Below are positions 7,624-15,989 of a DNA stretch of 40,895 bases, one piece after another. The position numbers were made by a program, and so were the translations under genes. The notes below the pieces were generated by a model, which ran no database searches, was not told the DNA's origin, and saw only the letters and a program-made list of their open reading frames with translations. The first letter of the stretch is position 1. Every line of letters starts with the position of its first letter. Origin of the DNA: Candidatus Merdivicinus excrementipullorum (GTDB lineage Bacteria > Bacillota > Clostridia > Oscillospirales > Ruminococcaceae); NCBI GenBank assembly GCA_018716725.1, contig DVJP01000003.1, forward strand, positions 1 to 40,895, given 5' to 3'.

Positions 7624-8358
7624 TTAAGCCTCCTCCCCGGCGGCCTGTTCCCGCCTGTTGAAATAAACGGTAGAATTATCCTCGCTGACCGTAATCCGCC
7701 GGGACTTCATCAATTCCAGCATGGCCAAAAAAGTGGCCACTAATTCACTGCGGTCCGAGGCTTTGAAAAATTCCTCATACCCCACCTGGCCTGTCCGGTA
7801 GAGTTTTTTCAGGATAAACACAATTTTAGACGTCACCGAAACAAACCGCCGGCTGACAATGCCGGAAAAAGCGGCGGCAGGGGGCGGCAGGCGGCGCATG
7901 GCCTTCCCGGCGGCCTGCCGGTACGCCGCCAAAAGCTCCGCCGGGCTGTGGGTCCCCTGATAAGAAAGGGAAATCTGCATCTGGGCGGCGGGGCGCACCA
8001 GCACCCGGTTCCCCAGGTACATTCCAGAGAGTTCCCCGGCCACCTGGCGGCAGAGGCTGTATTCCAAAAGCTGCCCCTGAAGCTCTTCTTTCAGCTTCTC
8101 CCCTTCCTCCGGTTTGGGCAGGAGGGAAACGGTCTTAATATACACAAGCCTGGCGGCCATTTCCAAGAATTCCGACGCCACTTCCAAATCGGCGGACTGC
8201 ATCTGGCCGATATAGTCCAGATACTGCTCCAAAAGCACGGAAATCTCAATGTCCCGGATATCCAGCTTGTGCTTGGAAATCAAAAACAGCAGCAGTTCCA
8301 AAGGGCCTTCAAATTCCCCCAAATGGAATTGCAGGCCCCCTTTTTCCCCCTCCATCAT
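7624..8358 (-). CDS. scpA: Segregation and condensation protein A
   Basis: ScpA is the kleisin that bridges the SMC ATPase heads. This 244-residue protein has the N-terminal kleisin motif FHLGEFEGPLELLLFLISKHKLDIRDI, the central FLEMAARLVYIKTVSLLPKPE segment and a C-terminal winged helix (FLAMLELMKSRRITVSEDN). The length fits the family. The gene overlaps the preceding M50 protease gene by four bases (ATGA) and runs into scpB, so all three are one translational unit. A second in-frame ATG follows the first directly; the upstream one is taken. Confidence 0.97.
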   Translation of the reverse strand: MMEGEKGGLQFHLGEFEGPLELLLFLISKHKLDIRDIEISVLLEQYLDYIGQMQSADLEVASEFLEMAARLVYIKTVSLLPKPEEGEKLKEELQGQLLEYSLCRQVAGELSGMYLGNRVLVRPAAQMQISLSYQGTHSPAELLAAYRQAAGKAMRRLPPPAAAFSGIVSRRFVSVTSKIVFILKKLYRTGQVGYEEFFKASDRSELVATFLAMLELMKSRRITVSEDNSTVYFNRREQAAGEEA

Positions 8359-9026
8359 AAAAACGCCCGGGCAATTACATCCACAAAGCCCGTCAGGAAA
8401 TCGAAGCCCTGGTAAACAACGCCCTCGATCCAGTTTAAGGGGCCGTTTAAAAGCCCCAGGAAAATGGCCGCAAAGAGGATCAGCTGGATGTACCGCTCAT
8501 ACTGCATAATCTGGAAATACTGCCGGGGCGGAAGGAACACCGTAAAGAGCCGGGAACCGTCCAAAGGCGGGATGGGCAGCAGATTAAAGACCGCCAGGCC
8601 CACGTTTAAGCTCATCATCAGGTAGAAAATATCCGCCAAACTGGTGAGGAGCCACATGCCGTCCGCCGCAATTCCGGCGTAGGCGAACACTTTATAAAGG
8701 ATGGCGCTGACAAAAGCCAAAAGCAGGTTGGACATGGGGCCGGCCAGGGCCGATAAAGCCATCCCCTGTTTGGGATTTTTGAAATTCCGGGGGTTAATGG
8801 GCACCGGCTTCGCCCATCCGAAGCCTGCAACCAGCATCAAAATCGCCCCCATGGGGTCCAGGTGCCGCAGGGGATTTAAGGTCAACCGCCCCTGATACCG
8901 GGCGGTGTGGTCCCCCATCTTATCGGCCACCCATGCGTGGGCGCACTCGTGCAGCGGCAGGGCGGTCAGCAGGACAATCAGCTTGACCACAGTACTGTAC
9001 ATCAGATAAATCATTTGGTTCGACAT
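8355..9026 (-). CDS. Site-2 protease family protein (peptidase M50)
   Basis: This 223-residue polytopic membrane protein is an intramembrane zinc metalloprotease of the rhomboid-like site-2 protease class. The zinc-binding HExxH motif is HECAH (His26, Glu27, His30) within the first transmembrane segment. The third ligand is in the NLLPIPPLDGSRL motif near residue 150. Several hydrophobic helices are seen, and the segment DPMGAILMLVAGFGWAKPVPIN is typical of the compact SpoIVFB/YwhC-like branch. A longer frame with a TTG start exists, but the ATG at 9026 has GGAAAGGG at a good distance. In many Clostridia this gene precedes scpA, as here. Substrates are not known. Confidence 0.92.
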   Translation of the reverse strand: MSNQMIYLMYSTVVKLIVLLTALPLHECAHAWVADKMGDHTARYQGRLTLNPLRHLDPMGAILMLVAGFGWAKPVPINPRNFKNPKQGMALSALAGPMSNLLLAFVSAILYKVFAYAGIAADGMWLLTSLADIFYLMMSLNVGLAVFNLLPIPPLDGSRLFTVFLPPRQYFQIMQYERYIQLILFAAIFLGLLNGPLNWIEGVVYQGFDFLTGFVDVIARAFL

Positions 9027-9060
9027 GGCGATTCCCTTTCCCAACAAGATATGTAGTTTT

Positions 9061-9089
9061 ATTATATCGTTTTTGCCGGGAAATTACAA
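9061..9089 (-). promoter_or_regulatory. Sigma-A-type promoter for the M50-scpA-scpB operon
   Basis: On the minus strand, -35 TTGTAA (9084-9089) and -10 TATAAT (9061-9066) are separated by 17 bases. It would drive the tightly spaced genes from the M50 protease to at least the small membrane protein at 4565. Confidence 0.75.
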
Positions 9090-9148
9090 GGCGTTGCCGG
9101 TGAATTTCGAGAAAATTCATGACTTTTTGATTTTCTTTGAAAAAAGAC

Positions 9149-9177
9149 TTGCTTTTTCCTGCGAAGTCTGCTAGAAT
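9149..9177 (+). promoter_or_regulatory. Promoter for rpmB
   Basis: The -35 is TTGCTT (9149-9154) and the -10 is TAGAAT (9172-9177), 17 bases apart, with TG one base before the -10 (extended -10). It points towards rpmB and is divergent from the promoter at 9061-9089. Confidence 0.75.
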
Positions 9178-9213
9178 ATTAATGTTATGTAAGCCCAAAG
9201 GAGGTGCAGAATT

Positions 9214-9402
9214 ATGGCCAAATGTGATTTCTGCGGAAAAGGTGTATCGTTCGGAATCAAGGTTTCCCACTCTCATAGACGTTCCAACCGGACCTGGAAG
9301 CCCAACGTGGTGCGTGTCAAGGCAATTGTTGACGGCAAACCTTGCCGCGTTTACGCCTGCACCCGCTGCCTGCGTTCCAACAAGGTAACCAGAGCGATCT
9401 AA
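9214..9402 (+). CDS. rpmB: 50S ribosomal protein L28
   Basis: This 62-residue protein is a structural component of the large ribosomal subunit. It begins MAKCDFCGKGVSFGIKVSHS and has the usual basic core RRSNRTWKPNVVRV. Two Cys pairs (CDFC at 4-7 and CTRC at 50-53) form the zinc-binding ribbon of the C+ form of L28. A strong AAAGGAGGTG ribosome binding site lies upstream. It is monocistronic, with its own promoter and a terminator at 9439-9492. Confidence 0.98.
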   Translation: MAKCDFCGKGVSFGIKVSHSHRRSNRTWKPNVVRVKAIVDGKPCRVYACTRCLRSNKVTRAI

Positions 9403-9438
9403 CTTTCCTATGCAGTGACCGCCGGTCTGTCCGGCGCA

Positions 9439-9492
9439 AAAATCCCTCTAATCCAGTGGAGACTTCCGCCGGGTCAGGGGGATTTTATTTTT
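9439..9492 (+). terminator. Rho-independent terminator after rpmB
   Basis: AAAATCCC (9439-9446) pairs with GGGATTTT (9479-9486) around a long loop that can pair further, and a T-rich run follows (ATTTTTCTG). It ends the rpmB transcript. Confidence 0.7.
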
Positions 9493-9574
9493 CTGTTTTC
9501 TTTCACAAAATCCATAAAAAACAACGCGAAACCGCCGGTAAACTGCAAGTCGAGCAAATGAAACTGACAGTCGG

Positions 9575-9604
9575 TTGCCCATTGCCCGGCTTATATGCTA
9601 TCCT
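9575..9604 (+). promoter_or_regulatory. Possible promoter for the XRE regulator gene
   Basis: TTGCCC (9575-9580) and TATCCT (9599-9604) are 18 bases apart, 33 bases before the start codon. Both boxes are weak matches. Confidence 0.4.
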
Positions 9605-9636
9605 AAAATCATCCAGTCAAAGGAGTGAAGCGATTC

Positions 9637-10038
9637 ATGGAAAGAGAAACTTTTGGGAAAAGGATTGCAGACCTGCGCAGGGAAAACGGGATGACCCAGC
9701 TGGAGCTGGCTGAAAAAATGGGAGTCACGGACAAAGCCGTGTCCAAATGGGAACGGAACCTGTCCCTTCCGGACGCCGGTTCCCTTCCAAGGCTTGCCGA
9801 AATTTTTCAAGTGTCGGTGGATGAGCTGATGCAGGGAAAAGCAGAGGAAAACGAAAAGCCAAAAAAGTGCGCCGCCCCAATTGTGAGCCTTGCCTTAAAA
9901 GGCATCGCCCTGGCCATGGGCGTTGCGGTTGCGGCGCTCTCCGCTTTGAATGAAATAGAAACCAATGCGGCAATTCGGTTGCTGGGTATGGGCCTTGCCT
10001 GCCTGGCCGCCGCGGAGCTTCCAAAGACCGAAAGATAA
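9637..10038 (+). CDS. XRE-family helix-turn-helix regulator with membrane tail
   Basis: This 133-residue protein has a Cro/CI-type DNA-binding domain at residues 1-60, where GMTQLELAEKMGVTDKAVSKWERN contains the turn helix and the recognition helix. The rest (about residues 75-125, IVSLALKGIALAMGVAVAALSALN and LLGMGLACLAAAEL) is hydrophobic and probably forms two membrane helices, an arrangement common in Clostridial XRE regulators. A GTG 12 bases upstream in frame is possible, but the ATG at 9637 fits the domain start and has AAAGGAG 12 bases away. Target genes are unknown; it stands alone between two terminators. Confidence 0.85.
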   Translation: MERETFGKRIADLRRENGMTQLELAEKMGVTDKAVSKWERNLSLPDAGSLPRLAEIFQVSVDELMQGKAEENEKPKKCAAPIVSLALKGIALAMGVAVAALSALNEIETNAAIRLLGMGLACLAAAELPKTER

Positions 10039-10069
10039 GGGTATCCCCAACACGTCCGATACTAAGAAA

Positions 10070-10108
10070 AAAGCGTTTTCCAGGCCGTTAAACCGCGGAA
10101 AACGCTTT
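10070..10108. terminator. Bidirectional Rho-independent terminator
   Basis: AAAGCGTTTTCC (10070-10081) and GGAAAACGCTTT (10097-10108) form a perfect 12-base stem. T-rich sequence follows on the plus strand (CTTATTTT), and the complement gives TTTTCTTAG on the minus strand. It separates the XRE gene from the convergent peptide-transport operon. Confidence 0.85.
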
Positions 10109-10114
10109 CTTATT

Positions 10115-10318
10115 TTACCGGAAAAAGAGGAACATCAGCAGGACGATGGCGCCGAATGCCAGCAGGACCGCCGGAAGCAGCACCAGGAAAGCCGCGATAA
10201 TCATAGCCGGAAGATCCTTCTTTTCCAGGGGCGTATCCTTAATGCGGCTGCGGAATTCCTTCTCCGTGTCCTCTACCCGCAGATTGCGGTTCAGTTTCTT
10301 ACTGAAGAATTTCAGCAT
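10115..10318 (-). CDS. Small single-helix membrane protein at the end of the opp operon
   Basis: This 67-residue protein has a basic, charged N-terminal half (KKLNRNLRVEDTEKEFRSRI) and one long hydrophobic helix at about residues 38-66 (AMIIAAFLVLLPAVLLAFG and beyond), ending FLFFR. GGAGGG lies before the ATG at 10318. It begins 27 bases after the oppF stop on the same strand and ends just before the shared terminator, so it is probably the last gene of the transporter operon. No known family is recognised. A role as a small accessory or stability factor of the transporter is speculation. Confidence 0.65.
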   Translation of the reverse strand: MLKFFSKKLNRNLRVEDTEKEFRSRIKDTPLEKKDLPAMIIAAFLVLLPAVLLAFGAIVLLMFLFFR

Positions 10319-10345
10319 ATCAGCCCTCCTGCTAAACAGACGGTG

Positions 10346-11917
10346 TTACTCGATAACGGTGTGGTCCAGCATGTGGTGGCAGGCCACAAAATGGCCAGGC
10401 TCCGCTTCCACAAAGTCCGGGGTGACTTCCCGGCAGATATCGGTGGCGTATTTGCACCGGGTGTGGAATTTGCAGCCCTTAGGCGGCTTCACCGGACTGG
10501 GGATGTCGCCTTCCAGAGGGACGATCTGCTTGCGGCGGTCCAGATCCGTAGTGGGGATGGCCAGCAGCAGGGCCTCAGTGTAGGGGTGCAGCGGATGTTC
10601 AAAGAGCTTTTGGGAATCCGCCAGCTCCACCACATTGCCCAAATACATAACGGCAATGCGGTCACTGATATATTTGACAACGCTCAGGTCGTGGGTAATA
10701 AACAGGTAGGTTAAGTTTTCCTTTTCCTTCAAATCCTGGAGCAGGTTGATAACCTGGGACTGGATGGAAACGTCCAGAGCCGAAACCGCCTCGTCGCAGA
10801 CCACAAATTTGGGCTTTACAGCCAGAGAACGGGCGATGCCGATGCGCTGGCGCTGGCCGCCGGAGAACTGATGGGGGTACCGGTGGATCATGTAGGACGC
10901 GAGGCCGCAGTCCTCCATGGTCTTCATGATATAGTCCATCATGCCGTCGTCGTTTTTGGCGAAGAAATTGTGCGCCAAAAGGCCCTCGCCGATAATCTGG
11001 CCCACGGTCATGCGGGGGTTTAAGGAGGAATAGGGGTCCTGGAAAATCAGCTGCAAATCCTTGCGCAGCTGGCGCATTTCCTTGTATTCCAGCTTGGCCA
11101 GGTCGATGCCGTTGTCCCGGTACTGCTCGTACTCGTCGAAGCCGGGATCGTTCTTATGCTGTTCCCGCAAAGCGTCCACTTTAGCATGGCGCTCGGCCAG
11201 CTCTTTTTCCTTGGCCAGAATGTCCTTCTGATATTTCTGGATCTGGGCGTCCATTTTCAGTGCCTTGGCCTGCTCGGCGGAGTCGCTTTTCCCCGCCTCT
11301 TTTTTCTCTTTGGCCTTGGTCATCAGGGCGTTCTGCTGGATTTGCAGCTGCTGGCAGGCCTCGTTGAGCTTGTGCAGGTCAATGGCGGACTGGTACTGAA
11401 GCTGGTAAGCCTCAGAAACCGGCTTTAAGTCCGGCGCTGCCAGCAACCCGCCGATGAGCTGGGCCAAATCCAGCATCTGGTGGTAGGCTTCCTTTTCCGC
11501 CTGTTTTTTCTCATGGTGTTTGGCACGGCGGCCCTTTTCATCCAAAGATTCATACTCTTTGGTAATCCGGTCCCGTTTGGCCTCCAGTTCCCGGAGCTTT
11601 GCCCGGCCGGATTCCAGGTTTTTCAAAGCCTTGGCCACATAATTGGGGGCCAGGGATTCCACGGAACGGCCGTAGTACATGGTCTTGCCCTCGGTCTGGT
11701 GATAAAGCTGAAGCAGCACCCGTCCCAGAGTGGATTTGCCGCAGCCGGATTCCCCAACCAGCCCTAAGGTTTCGCCTTCGTAAATGTCCAGGGAGATGTC
11801 ATCGTTGGCTTTTACATACAGCTGCTCGCTGCGGAACCCGGTCTTTTTCAGGGGGAACCACTGTTTCAAATGGGAGATCCGCAGCAAAACCTTCTTTTCC
11901 TGTTGATTATTCTGCAT
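10346..11917 (-). CDS. oppF: Oligopeptide ABC transporter ATP-binding protein (OppF-like) with coiled-coil insertion
   Basis: This is one of two ATPase subunits powering peptide uptake. The 523 residues greatly exceed the usual 310-350. Walker A is GESGCGKST (55-63), the Q-loop is IFQDP (291-295), the ABC signature is FSGGQRQR (351-358), Walker B is [12 protein letters not shown] (371-382), and the switch His is in ITHD (His409). The OppF-type C-terminus with [14 protein letters not shown] (482-495) is present. Between Walker A and the Q-loop, residues of about 90-280 form a highly charged Lys/Glu/Gln-rich helical insertion. The ATPase motifs look intact, so it should be active. Its start overlaps oppD by 11 bases. 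Confidence 0.93.
   Translation of the reverse strand: MQNNQQEKKVLLRISHLKQWFPLKKTGFRSEQLYVKANDDISLDIYEGETLGLVGESGCGKSTLGRVLLQLYHQTEGKTMYYGRSVESLAPNYVAKALKNLESGRAKLRELEAKRDRITKEYESLDEKGRRAKHHEKKQAEKEAYHQMLDLAQLIGGLLAAPDLKPVSEAYQLQYQSAIDLHKLNEACQQLQIQQNALMTKAKEKKEAGKSDSAEQAKALKMDAQIQKYQKDILAKEKELAERHAKVDALREQHKNDPGFDEYEQYRDNGIDLAKLEYKEMRQLRKDLQLIFQDPYSSLNPRMTVGQIIGEGLLAHNFFAKNDDGMMDYIMKTMEDCGLASYMIHRYPHQFSGGQRQRIGIARSLAVKPKFVVCDEAVSALDVSIQSQVINLLQDLKEKENLTYLFITHDLSVVKYISDRIAVMYLGNVVELADSQKLFEHPLHPYTEALLLAIPTTDLDRRKQIVPLEGDIPSPVKPPKGCKFHTRCKYATDICREVTPDFVEAEPGHFVACHHMLDHTVIE
11081..11650 (-). other. Coiled-coil insertion inside OppF (about residues 90-279)
   Basis: The encoded segment is rich in Lys, Glu, Gln, Ala and Leu and lacks glycine over long stretches (for example [20 protein letters not shown], and later [20 protein letters not shown]). 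Two long helical stretches are separated by a more hydrophobic middle ([19 protein letters not shown]), which suggests an antiparallel helical hairpin. In ordinary OppF/DppF proteins only about 15-25 residues separate the same two flanking motifs. Confidence 0.75.
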
Positions 11918-12929
11918 TCTGCTCCTCCTCTCCTGCCTTGAACTCCAGCGTCCGGTTTGCCTTCTGAGGATAGAAGCAGCGGACCTGATGGCCGTCCTCT
12001 ACCCGGTAAAGGGCCGGCTCCTGTTCCCGGCATTTGTCCGTAGCGTATTTGCAGCGGGGCGCGAATTTGCAGCCCTTGGGCAGATCCAAAGGATGGGGCA
12101 CCGCGCCGGGGATAGCTTCCAGCCGGACGCCGGCAGGGGTGTTCAGCCGGGGGATGGACTCCATGAGCCCTTCGGTATAGGGATGGGAATAGCTGTTTTC
12201 GCCGAAAATCGTTTCAACGGAAGCCATTTCCACCACCTGGCCGCAGTACAGCACGGCTACATCGTCCGCCATTTCGTTGATAACGCCCAGGTCATGGGTG
12301 ATAAAGAGGATGGACGTGCCGTTTTCCTCTTTCAGATCATTCATGAGCTTCAGGATCTGGGCCTGAATGGTAACGTCCAAAGCGGTAGTAGGCTCGTCCG
12401 CAATCAGCACCTTGGGGCGGCAGGCCAGGGCCATGGCGATCATGACCCGCTGCCGCATCCCGCCGGAAAGCTGATGGGGATACTGCTTGAGGACCCGTTC
12501 CGGATTGGGGATTTTTACCGCAGCCAGCATTTCCAGAGAACGTTTGCTGGCCTCTTTTTTGCTGACCTTCTGGTGGGTCAGGAATACCTCGTTCAGCTGG
12601 CGTTCCACGGTGAACACCGGGTTCAAAGAGGTCATTGGCTCCTGGAAAATTACGGAAATCTTGTTGCCCCGGATTTTATACATTTCCTCTTTGGTGCATT
12701 TGGTAAGGTCCCGGTCCTCGAAAATAATTTCGCCGCTGTCAATATAGCCGTTGCCGTCCAGCAGCTGGAGAATACTCATGGCGGAAACGCTTTTGCCGCT
12801 TCCGCTTTCCCCCACGATGCCCAGGGTCCGGCCCGCGTCCACCTGGTAGGAAACGCCGTTTACAGCTTTCACGATGCCTTTTTTGGTTTTAAAGAAAGTA
12901 TGCAGGTCGCGAAGTTCCAATAATGCCAT
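11907..12929 (-). CDS. oppD: Oligopeptide ABC transporter ATP-binding protein (OppD-like)
   Basis: This 340-residue ATPase subunit pairs with OppF. Walker A is GESGSGKS, the Q-loop is [11 protein letters not shown], the signature is [12 protein letters not shown], Walker B is [13 protein letters not shown], and the switch histidine is in ITHDLGV. The C-terminal peptide-transporter extension holds [15 protein letters not shown], whose cysteines may bind an iron-sulfur cluster, as reported for some members of this family. Length and motifs are normal, unlike the partner ATPase. The ATG at 12929 follows the oppC stop by 14 bases, with GGAGGAG upstream. Confidence 0.96.
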   Translation of the reverse strand: MALLELRDLHTFFKTKKGIVKAVNGVSYQVDAGRTLGIVGESGSGKSVSAMSILQLLDGNGYIDSGEIIFEDRDLTKCTKEEMYKIRGNKISVIFQEPMTSLNPVFTVERQLNEVFLTHQKVSKKEASKRSLEMLAAVKIPNPERVLKQYPHQLSGGMRQRVMIAMALACRPKVLIADEPTTALDVTIQAQILKLMNDLKEENGTSILFITHDLGVINEMADDVAVLYCGQVVEMASVETIFGENSYSHPYTEGLMESIPRLNTPAGVRLEAIPGAVPHPLDLPKGCKFAPRCKYATDKCREQEPALYRVEDGHQVRCFYPQKANRTLEFKAGEEEQNAE

Positions 12930-12943
12930 AAAGTAAGCTCCTC

Positions 12944-14746
12944 CTATCTTTCGTTGGATTTGGGGTCGATGGCATCGCGCATGCCGTCGCCGATGAGGTT
13001 AATGCTGACCACAGCCAAGCTCAGGGCGATAGACGGGAACACCCATCTCCACCACATATTGGCGATAACGTCGGAGCTTTGGGCGCTGTTGAGCATGTTG
13101 CCCCATGTGGGACTGGGCTCTACGACGCCGAAGCCGATGAAGGACAGGCTGGACTCAGTCAGCAGGCAGGTTGCGAAGGACAGGGTGGTGTTGACGATAA
13201 CAACGGTAATGACGTTGGGCAGGATGTGCCGGAAAATCAGGGTGAATTCCCGGATACCCATGGCCTTCGCCGCCGTTACATACTCCTGTTCCCTCGCGGA
13301 AAGCACCTGAGCGCGGATAAGCCGTGCCAGGCCCGGCCAGGACAGCAGGCCCAGGATGACCATAATCATACTGATCCTTCCCACTTCCGAAAGCCTGTTG
13401 CCCACAATGGAGGATAACACGATAGCTAAGGGAAGGAAGGGGATGGACATGACGATTTCCGTCAAGCGCATCAGGGCATTGTCAATCCAGCCGCCGTAGT
13501 AACCGGAAATGCCGCCGACGATAATGCCGATGATGGTGGAAATGATAACGGCGATGGCGCCGATGGTCATAGTCATGCGGCCGCCTGCCAGCATCCGCAG
13601 CGCAACGTCGCGGCCGTACTGGTCGGTGCCGAAGAGGTAGCCTTTCAAGCCCCAGCCGGTGACGTTGCCGTCCGCGTCAATGGCGTAGTTCTGGAAGTAA
13701 CCGGCGTCCAGCTGGGTAATATTGGACAGCTCCGGGGCGCTGCTCTGGTTGTACATATCGTTGCCCCAGGAATACACGGTTCCATCGTTTGTCAGGACGC
13801 TGAAATGGAACCGCCCGCCGGCAATGGCGGCAGCATTGCCCTGCACCGCTTCCGGCACCTCAAAGAGGTTATAGTCGTTGGTGCCCCAGACATGAATCTG
13901 CCCGTCGGCAGTGACAGCCGCTGCGGCCCGGTCGTTGGCGGCAATATCCACCACCTGGCCCTGGATGTCTTCCGGAATGTTGGCAAAGGGGGTGGTAGAA
14001 TTGGTGAGCATGACCACCTGGCCGTCCTTGGTCAGGGCGAAGGCGGTGCTCAGGTTGGCGACTACCTTATCAATATTTCCCTGCAGTTCGTCAGAAACCG
14101 CAATGGGCATGGCGTTGGGGTTGCCCCAGTAATAAAGCTGGCCGCCCTCGGTTACCACAAAGGACATCTGGTATCCGGCAAGGATCTGCTTCACATCTGT
14201 GGCGTCTTTTACCTCAAAGGGGATGTTGTTCAGCCCCAGGCGGTCGTAGCCCCAGGTGACGACGTTGCCGTCTTCGGTCAGAGCCAGGGCGTGGTTAAAC
14301 CCGGCGGAAACCTGGGTATATTTCACGCTGGTGTCGGGCATTTTTTTCAGCTTGTCGCTTAATTTGCCCCACTGGTAGAGCTTGCCGTTCTGGTCGATGC
14401 CCACGCTGAAGGTAGCGCCCACAGAGATCTGCTGAGCGTTGCCTTTCAGTTCCTTGGGAATGCTCATCATGTTAAAGCCGGGGGAAACATTCTGCTGGGT
14501 GGTATCCTGGAAGTTGACGTCCAGGGGGTAAATGGCGGAGCCGATAAACACCGTTAAGAAAATCAAAATAAAAACAATGGTGCCGAACATGGAAACCTTG
14601 TTGCTGACAAAGTTCCGGACAATGGTGCGGAAGGGGCTTTGCATCTGCTCCTCTTTTAAGATATCCCGTTCCTTTTCCTGTATGCCAAACAGCCGCCTGA
14701 ACATCAGGCTGAAGGAACTGGCGCGCTTCTTTTCTTTTTTGCTCAT
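12944..14746 (-). CDS. oppC: Oligopeptide ABC transporter permease (OppC-like) with an RCC1-like beta-propeller in its extracytoplasmic loop
   Basis: This 600-residue permease is about twice the usual OppC length (about 300). The OppC frame is complete: a cytoplasmic N-terminus (1-50) with the OppC_N segment, TM1 at about 52-74, then the signature FGTDQYGRDV (372-381), five further membrane helices between 391 and 590, and the ATPase-contact EAA loop EYVTAAKAMGIREF (488-501). Between TM1 and FGTDQYGRDV, residues 99-368 hold seven RCC1-like repeats spaced 38-42 residues apart. The insertion lies in what is normally a 40-50-residue loop on the outer face, so topology is kept. The frame has no interruption and the start at 14746 has GGAGGAAC upstream. 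Flanked by oppB and oppD. Confidence 0.93.
   Translation of the reverse strand: MSKKEKKRASSFSLMFRRLFGIQEKERDILKEEQMQSPFRTIVRNFVSNKVSMFGTIVFILIFLTVFIGSAIYPLDVNFQDTTQQNVSPGFNMMSIPKELKGNAQQISVGATFSVGIDQNGKLYQWGKLSDKLKKMPDTSVKYTQVSAGFNHALALTEDGNVVTWGYDRLGLNNIPFEVKDATDVKQILAGYQMSFVVTEGGQLYYWGNPNAMPIAVSDELQGNIDKVVANLSTAFALTKDGQVVMLTNSTTPFANIPEDIQGQVVDIAANDRAAAAVTADGQIHVWGTNDYNLFEVPEAVQGNAAAIAGGRFHFSVLTNDGTVYSWGNDMYNQSSAPELSNITQLDAGYFQNYAIDADGNVTGWGLKGYLFGTDQYGRDVALRMLAGGRMTMTIGAIAVIISTIIGIIVGGISGYYGGWIDNALMRLTEIVMSIPFLPLAIVLSSIVGNRLSEVGRISMIMVILGLLSWPGLARLIRAQVLSAREQEYVTAAKAMGIREFTLIFRHILPNVITVVIVNTTLSFATCLLTESSLSFIGFGVVEPSPTWGNMLNSAQSSDVIANMWWRWVFPSIALSLAVVSINLIGDGMRDAIDPKSNER
13643..14452 (-). 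other. Seven RCC1-like repeats within OppC (residues 99-368)
   Basis: Each repeat has the pattern (V/A)xAGxxHxxALTxDGxVxxWG. They start at about residues 106, 145, 187, 227, 267, 307 and 345; for example VSAGFNHALALTEDGNVVTW (146-165) and IAGGRFHFSVLTNDGTVYSW (308-327). Seven repeats are exactly what closes an RCC1-type seven-bladed propeller. The fourth repeat is the most decayed (it ends MLT rather than xWG). Family knowledge: RCC1 propellers usually bind protein or nucleic-acid partners. Confidence 0.88.
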
Positions 14747-14760
14747 ATCCGTTCCTCCTT

Positions 14761-15744
14761 TTATTGCAGCTTGACCCGCGGGTCAGCAACGCAGTAGGCG
14801 ATGTCCATCAGCAGGTTGCCGATCAGGGTAATGACAACATAGAACATCATCATGGCCAGGTACAGAGGGCTGTCCAAGTTCCGCAGAGCGGTCAGCATGG
14901 TGTTGCCGAGGCCGTTCCAGAGGAAGATGCTTTCGATAACTACGGAACCGCCGAAAATGCTGACGAACCAGCTGGTGACGATGGTGACAATGGGGATTAA
15001 GGCGTTTCGGAAAGCGTGGGAGTAGATAACCACCTTTTCCCGCAGGCCCTTGGCCCGGGCGGTGCGGATATAATCCTCCCGCAAAGCATCGATCATGGCC
15101 GCACGAACGTACCGCAGGATGCCGCCGATGGAGCAGAAGGTGCTGACCAGAAGGGGCAGGCCCATGTGGTACATATAGTCGCCGAAGGCGCGCAGGCCCG
15201 TGTAATCGGCGCCGGGGGTTGAGGTGCCGCTGATGGGGAATATGGGTATCTTAATGGCGAATAGGAAAATAAACACAAGGGAGATAACGAAGGACGGAAG
15301 GCTGTATCCGATAATGGACCCCACCTGCACCGCCTGGTCGAATACGCTTTTCTGCTTGACTGCGGAAATGATCCCCAAGGGGATGGAAATGGCAAAAACC
15401 AGCACCAGGGAGGCAAAGTTCAGGGCGACAGTATTGAGCATGGGAGTGCCCACAACTTCCACAACCGGCTTTTTGTACTGGTTGGAGTAGCCGAAGTTGC
15501 CGGTCAGGGTTTGGCCCATCCATTTGACATACTGGATCGGGATAGGGTCATCCAGTCCCAAAGATTCCCGGGCGTTTTGGTACGCAATCTGATAACGCTC
15601 AGGGTCGGTTGCGGCCAGCTGCTCGCTGACCATATTGCGGGCCGGGTCGCCGGGCACAGCTTTGGTGATGGCGAACATTACGATGGAAACGATAAAAAAG
15701 ACGAATACCATATACAGGATCCGCTTCAGCAAATATTTTGCCAT
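14761..15744 (-). CDS. oppB: Oligopeptide ABC transporter permease (OppB-like)
   Basis: This 327-residue inner-membrane subunit begins with AKYLLKRILYMVFVFFIVSI, the typical OppB/DppB N-terminal helix, followed by AVPGDPARNM. The EAA loop is DYIRTARAKGLREKVVIYSH, and about six membrane helices are visible. Length is normal for the family, so unlike its partners it has no large insertion. A longer frame extends 42 codons upstream, but the ATG at 15744 has AGAGGTG upstream and fits the family start. It is separated from oppA by 315 bases with strong hairpins and from oppC by 14 bases. Confidence 0.95.
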   Translation of the reverse strand: MAKYLLKRILYMVFVFFIVSIVMFAITKAVPGDPARNMVSEQLAATDPERYQIAYQNARESLGLDDPIPIQYVKWMGQTLTGNFGYSNQYKKPVVEVVGTPMLNTVALNFASLVLVFAISIPLGIISAVKQKSVFDQAVQVGSIIGYSLPSFVISLVFIFLFAIKIPIFPISGTSTPGADYTGLRAFGDYMYHMGLPLLVSTFCSIGGILRYVRAAMIDALREDYIRTARAKGLREKVVIYSHAFRNALIPIVTIVTSWFVSIFGGSVVIESIFLWNGLGNTMLTALRNLDSPLYLAMMMFYVVITLIGNLLMDIAYCVADPRVKLQ

Positions 15745-15910
15745 TCCACACGACACCTCTTCTTTCTCTCTTTTTTCCTTTTCTCTTTCATTGAATCTAT
15801 TCCAAAACAGGCGCCTGCCGCCTATACTGAAATATGCGGCGGATACACGCTGTATTTTACGCAAATTCAATAAGTCTTGTTAATAATTTTAAGCGGTAAA
15901 GCATACAAAG

Positions 15911-15989
15911 CAAAGCAGCTGCCCTCCCTTTTGGGAGAAAACAGCTCTTTGATACATCAATAACCGGGACCGGTAAGCCAGTCCCGGTT
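15911..15989 (-). promoter_or_regulatory. Two hairpins in the oppA-oppB gap, probable attenuator or processing site
   Basis: The gap 15745-16059 holds no gene. Reading the minus strand, AACCGGGAC/GTCCCGGTT (15962-15970 with 15981-15989) forms a 9-base stem. A second, longer hairpin lies at 15911-15951, with CAAAGAGCTG and CTCCC paired to GGGAG and CAGCTGCTTTG around AAAA. Neither has a strict T-tract after it, so partial termination or 3' end protection is likelier than full termination. Such structures commonly raise the ratio of binding protein to permease transcripts. Confidence 0.6.
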
